A stretch of 64,000 nt of DNA from Nemophila menziesii (Eukaryota; Streptophyta; Magnoliopsida; Boraginales; Hydrophyllaceae). The position numbers and the translations under genes were made by a program. Of the stretch, positions 60,101 through 64,000 are shown piece by piece (the first letter of the stretch is position 1; each line of letters begins with the position of its first letter). The stretch covers positions 4,900,501 through 4,964,500 of the forward strand of contig JARWIR010000005.1 in NCBI GenBank assembly GCA_029959085.1, in the 5' to 3' direction. Below the pieces are notes generated by a model. The model was not told the DNA's origin, did not search any database, and saw only the letters and a program-made list of their open reading frames with translations.

Positions 60101-61234
60101 TTTCAAAATTTAATTAAATTCAAACCTTTGTCACTCATTCCATGATCAGCTGTAAATATATAAGCGGTTGATTTATCATTGTAGTAATTTTCTAGAAGAG
60201 TGTTGACTCTTTTAGCGATTTGGTCAACTACTTTTACGTTGTTTAGATAAATTGACCCGTAAGGTCTATGAGCATGACCATTTGAATCACATCCGAATAA
60301 ATGTAGAAATATTACTATGTTATCTTGGTGAAGAAGTTTCTTTAGTTTTTCGTCTTTTTCTGAACTTTTTATTAGGGTTTCGAATTGATCATACGCCCAC
60401 TCGTCTAAGAAAGATGCATCTGCATAAAATAAAGACAATGAAAGTAAAATTAATTGCACTTCTAGTCCCTGTGTTTTTTTAAAATTAATATAATTACATA
60501 CCAACAGCAAAATCTTCTAATTCAGGAGGAAAAACTTTCCACGTGCTATGATTTAAAGCGCCACAAAAGATTGTAACTACATCTGGACTACCGAAAGCAA
60601 ATGTGTGACGGCTTTGATTAAATACGGAATCAAATTCAACTGGGTTTGCTTTCCACCCTAAAACATTCATAAATTTAGTTTAGACCCATAAATATAATAT
60701 AATTACACTAAAATCGTATCGTACCTTTAGTTACAGCACTTGGATCTTCATAAAACCCAGCGATTAAAGCTACGTGACCAGGTCTTGATTCAGTAGGGGG
60801 TCTAGCACGTGAAACTCCAAAACGTCCTTGATTCTCGATTACACCTCTTAAAAATGGTGCGCGAGTATTTCCTTTCTCATCAGGTTCGTAAAACTTATCG
60901 GCTCGTAATCCATCAGCTGAATTAGCAAATAGAAATTAGATTAGATTGAAATTGATTACGGAATATAATCGAACAGTTGGGGGATGAAATGAGTACCGAC
61001 TAATAGGACGAGACGTTTAGCTGGGGGAGTGAAATGAGGTTTAACGGGGTCTAAGCCATGAACAATGGGTGTTTTGAAGTATATATCGAAAATGCTTAGC
61101 ATATATATAGCGTGAAGTATAACTCCAAGTATTACAAGCCATTTTTCTTTTCTCTGAAGCCATTGTTGTTCTTTGCTGCTTTTGATCATTGTTTCTGGTT
61201 TCTTCCCAGAGGAAATCTCATTGCCTCTCTTCAT
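57153..61234 (-). CDS. PIGN: GPI ethanolamine phosphate transferase 1, copy B (17 exons)
   Basis: Tandem paralogue of copy A and the better candidate for the working enzyme. Exons: 61234-60997, 60916-60725, 60657-60502, 60419-60126, 60069-59888, 59769-59695, 59609-59543, 59476-59166, 59094-58861, 58789-58602, 58537-58396, 58330-58119, 58037-57890, 57814-57716, 57651-57593, 57517-57412, 57317-57153. The sum is 2868 nt (955 aa), all GT-AG, same phases as copy A; length differences in exons 1, 5, 8, 13 and 17 are multiples of three. Catalytic motifs match the family: [42 protein letters not shown] followed by SHGDGHP. An N-terminal membrane anchor and a multi-span C-terminal half are present. 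Introns are short. A LINE lies about 110 bp upstream of the ATG. Confidence 0.95.
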
Positions 61235-61342
61235 ACTTAGTCAGTCAGATCATTGGGCGGAAGATGAAAAGAAAAAGGTTTGAAGGTAGTTTCAAATGGT
61301 AGGGTATATTTGAATTAAATGTTTGGGATTAATGTACTGAGT

Positions 61343-64000
61343 TTTTTTTGTCGAAAGTTTATAAATAGATAAATAATAAAAGAGAGTTTACAACCAAAAA
61401 TCAACCAATGCCACTCGAAGGCAGATCAGAGCACAAAAGGCGCACTAACTGGGTAGGGGGGGTGTAAACCCCAGTTGCCAAACAAAGACGCACACAAGGT
61501 TTGTTTAGCAACTCAGTCAGCCACAAAATTCTTCTCTCGAGAGATAAGGGAAAAGGAGGGATTACAAGTTTCCGCGCAAGAATACAATGATTTATAAATA
61601 TTACAACAATCGAATTTAGAGAGGACCCATGATGCTAGCATTATCATTTTCAATAGTAGTTGAGTAATTGGGGAAGCTTGTAGCAATTTTGCAACCCCAA
61701 AGAACACCCTGTGCTTCAGCTTCAACAGCATTTGAAGCCTCTATCTTCTTAGACTCCCCAGCTATAAGATTTCCAAAATGGTCCCTGACAACAAAACCAA
61801 TTGCACAACTAGAGGCAGTAAAAGAAGCATCAGTATTAATTTTAAAACAATCTTTATTAGGAGGTATCCACTTATGTTTTTTCTTATTCGAGCTAATCTT
61901 ATTAGTGTTAGTATCAATAACATTAGCATTAGGGTCAATACTATCTATTTCCGTATTAGAATTACCCTTACTCTTCTTAGTTTTGAGGGACTTACCTTTC
62001 CCTTTATTCAGATTACCCTCACCTGTTTTAATATTAAGTATATCATTATCCTTTTCCTTCAGCTCATTCAGATCAGAGTTTGCATCATCAGGAAGATTTT
62101 TATATTTGAATTCTCTACAACTTTTAGCAGCTGACTGAGCAGTAAATAAAGGATCAGGCTCAATACCATTAAAGATAAAGTTGTTCCTGCCTTTCCAAAT
62201 GAACCAACATAGGTAGCTGATAAACTCAGCCACATCAATGTTATTATCATTTGTATCATTACCATTCTTAATAATATTCAGGAACCAATCACACAAATTA
62301 TTTGTGCTTTCATTACGAGTATGAAGGGACAGCGGAGAGGCAAACCATGTAGCACGAGCCCAAGGACAAGCAAAGAACAAGTGTTCAATAGTTTCATCCT
62401 CCAAATTACATATTTTACAAACCTTTGTTTTAATACAATGTTTCTGATAAAGAATTTCTCCAGTAGGAAGTATATTTTTCAGGCTTTTCCACATAAAATT
62501 TTGGACTTTAGGAATAGTTTTCATAGCCCATATAACCTTCCAAACCTTTGGGTCCAGATTATAGCTTGAGGATGGGCCTTTAATATTATTATTCTCAATA
62601 AAAGAGTCAGAAAGTTTTTTCAAGTGGTGATAGGCTTCTTTAACAGTATAATCACCATCTTTGGACAAGTTCCAAATTAAAAAGTCTTTACAATCAATTA
62701 AAGGGATGGGTATGTTACAGATTACTTTACTAACTTGAGGGGAGAAGTTCTTTTCAACAAGATTGATATTCCAACTATTATCAATTTTATTAATAAATTC
62801 TCCAACAACATTTATATTATTATCAAAGGGTTTAATACAAGTTTTCATATTAGTAATCCAAACCTCTTTCTGAACTTGAATATTTGCACCATTACCAATT
62901 TTCCAAGCAATATTATTTTCAAAAACTTTTCTGCCATATAAAATGCTTCTCCAACCCAAAGATGGGGCATAGCCAATTTTGGCGTTAATAAAATTATCAT
63001 TAAAGTAGTATTTTCCTTTAAGAAGTTTAGCAATTAAAGAATGTTCATTATGGAGAATGTACCAAGCTTGTTTACCAAGCAAAGCTTGGTTCATTAAGTT
63101 AATATCTCTAAATCCGAGCCCTCCATGCAATTTTGAGGAGCATAGAGAATTCCAATTTTTAAAGTGGATACTCTTTTTATTATTTTTTCCCCACCAAAAT
63201 CTAGCAATAGTATTATGAATGGTATTATGAATGGTATTACAAATATTTTAGGAAGTAAAAAAGTAGACATCAGGTAGTTGGGTAGGCTTTGTAGAACAGC
63301 TTTAATCAAAGTTTCTTTCCCACTATCAGATAGAAATAGAGTTTTCCAATTTTCAACTTTATTAACAATTCTTTCAATTATCCAATCTAAATCCCTGGAT
63401 TTATTTCTGTTCCAGTCAGTAGGTAGGCCCAAATAAGAGCCTAGCGAATCTTTTTCTTTCATATCAAGTTTATTAGTCATAAAATATCTAATGTGAGCAG
63501 GAGTATTAGTGCTAAAAAGCACATTACATTTATCTTTATTAAGAGTGAGCCCTGTAGCTTTTTCATAATCAGACATCAACTTATTAAAGGTTAAAACATC
63601 CTTAAACTCTGCTTTAAGGAAGAAAATGCTGTCATCAGCAAAAAGCAAGTGAGTAATTGTAGGACAATTCCTCCCAATTTTAAAACCATCAAGAAGTTTT
63701 TTATCAACTTTTTCCTTAACCAAAGAATTGAGAGTTTGCGAGACAATGCAAAACAGAAAAGGGGACAAAGGGTCCCCTTGTCTTAACCCTCTAGTTGGTT
63801 TACTAATTGGATAATCTTTACCATTAATAAGGATTGAATAAGAGACAGAAGTTATACATTCCATAATATTTTCAATCCACTTTTTATGAAAACCCATTTT
63901 AATAAGTAATTGTTCCAAAAAATCCCATTCAATGAATTCATAGGCCTTCTTAACATCGGCTTTTATTGCAAGGTAATATTTTTTGGTAGTTTTTTTTCTT
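61343..64000 (-). mobile_element. LINE (L1-type) with reverse transcriptase, continues past window end
   Basis: Minus-strand ORF2 remains. RT: an Asp-containing ADVKKAYEFIEWDFLEQ at the window edge, RGLRQGDPLSPFLFC, HLLFADDSIFF, SYLGLPTDWN (63960-63240). After a frame break near 63210, GGLGFRDINLMNQALLG, the zinc-binding domain (CKICNLEDETIEHLFFACPW) and RNase H (FKINTDASF, AVEAEAQGV). Another frame change near 61640 splits the RNase H end, whose REKNFVAD motif is then followed by a stop. The 3' tail is the T-run at 61343-61350. The 5' end and duplication lie outside. Confidence 0.85.

Noticed and set aside
61668..62138. 156-aa and 118-aa open frames on the plus strand
   Set aside because: They are antisense to the LINE zinc-binding/RNase H coding sequence and have no domain.

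Overview
The window is nuclear DNA from a eudicot plant. It is AT-rich, its genes carry GT-AG introns, and it holds plant-specific families: class III peroxidase, PUB-ARM E3 ligase and a SAG101-like EDS1-family protein. A SAG101-type gene argues against a monocot. The species cannot be named from the sequence. Most of the 64 kb is transposable-element DNA, much of it nested. Five host genes stand out, and all five have uninterrupted reading frames.

Layout: 1-5688 is a young LTR retrotransposon on the minus strand. It is Sirevirus/Copia-like and non-autonomous: gag plus an env-position ORF, no pol, and LTR portions that are identical where both are visible. 5826-9600 is an old LINE fragment split by a PIF/Harbinger-like element, which is itself split by a Mutator-type MITE. 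9871-11301 is a PUB38-41-type U-box/ARM E3 ligase. 13242-14310 holds a palindromic minisatellite and a Stowaway MITE. 15171-16154 (minus) is a PRX31/41/65-like peroxidase. 16632-18727 is a 5'-truncated LINE with its target-site duplication. 18802-21863 is a Pack-MULE carrying pieces of ribosomal protein uL29 (RPL35), eEF1A and an unknown gene, plus a long inverted repeat and a 16-bp minisatellite. 22.7-33.3 kb holds hAT, Stowaway, Tourist, SINE and LINE pieces, including a 2.6-kb hAT element with possible captured exons.

33647-61234 is the main gene block, all on the minus strand. It has two intact 17-exon copies of GPI ethanolamine phosphate transferase 1 (PIGN/MCD4 family), A at 33647-42387 and B at 57153-61234. 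A SAG101-like gene (48696-51150) and several MITE and LINE insertions lie between them. The two PIGN copies have the same exon phases. Copy A, however, carries substitutions in two catalytic motifs, a GC-AG intron and large repeat-filled introns. The right edge (61343-64000) is a LINE whose 3' end lies about 110 bp upstream of the PIGN-B start codon.

The main points to follow up are the divergent PIGN tandem pair around SAG101, the Pack-MULE carrying translation-machinery exons, and several tandem arrays whose unit is a palindrome, in one case with apparent compensatory changes.
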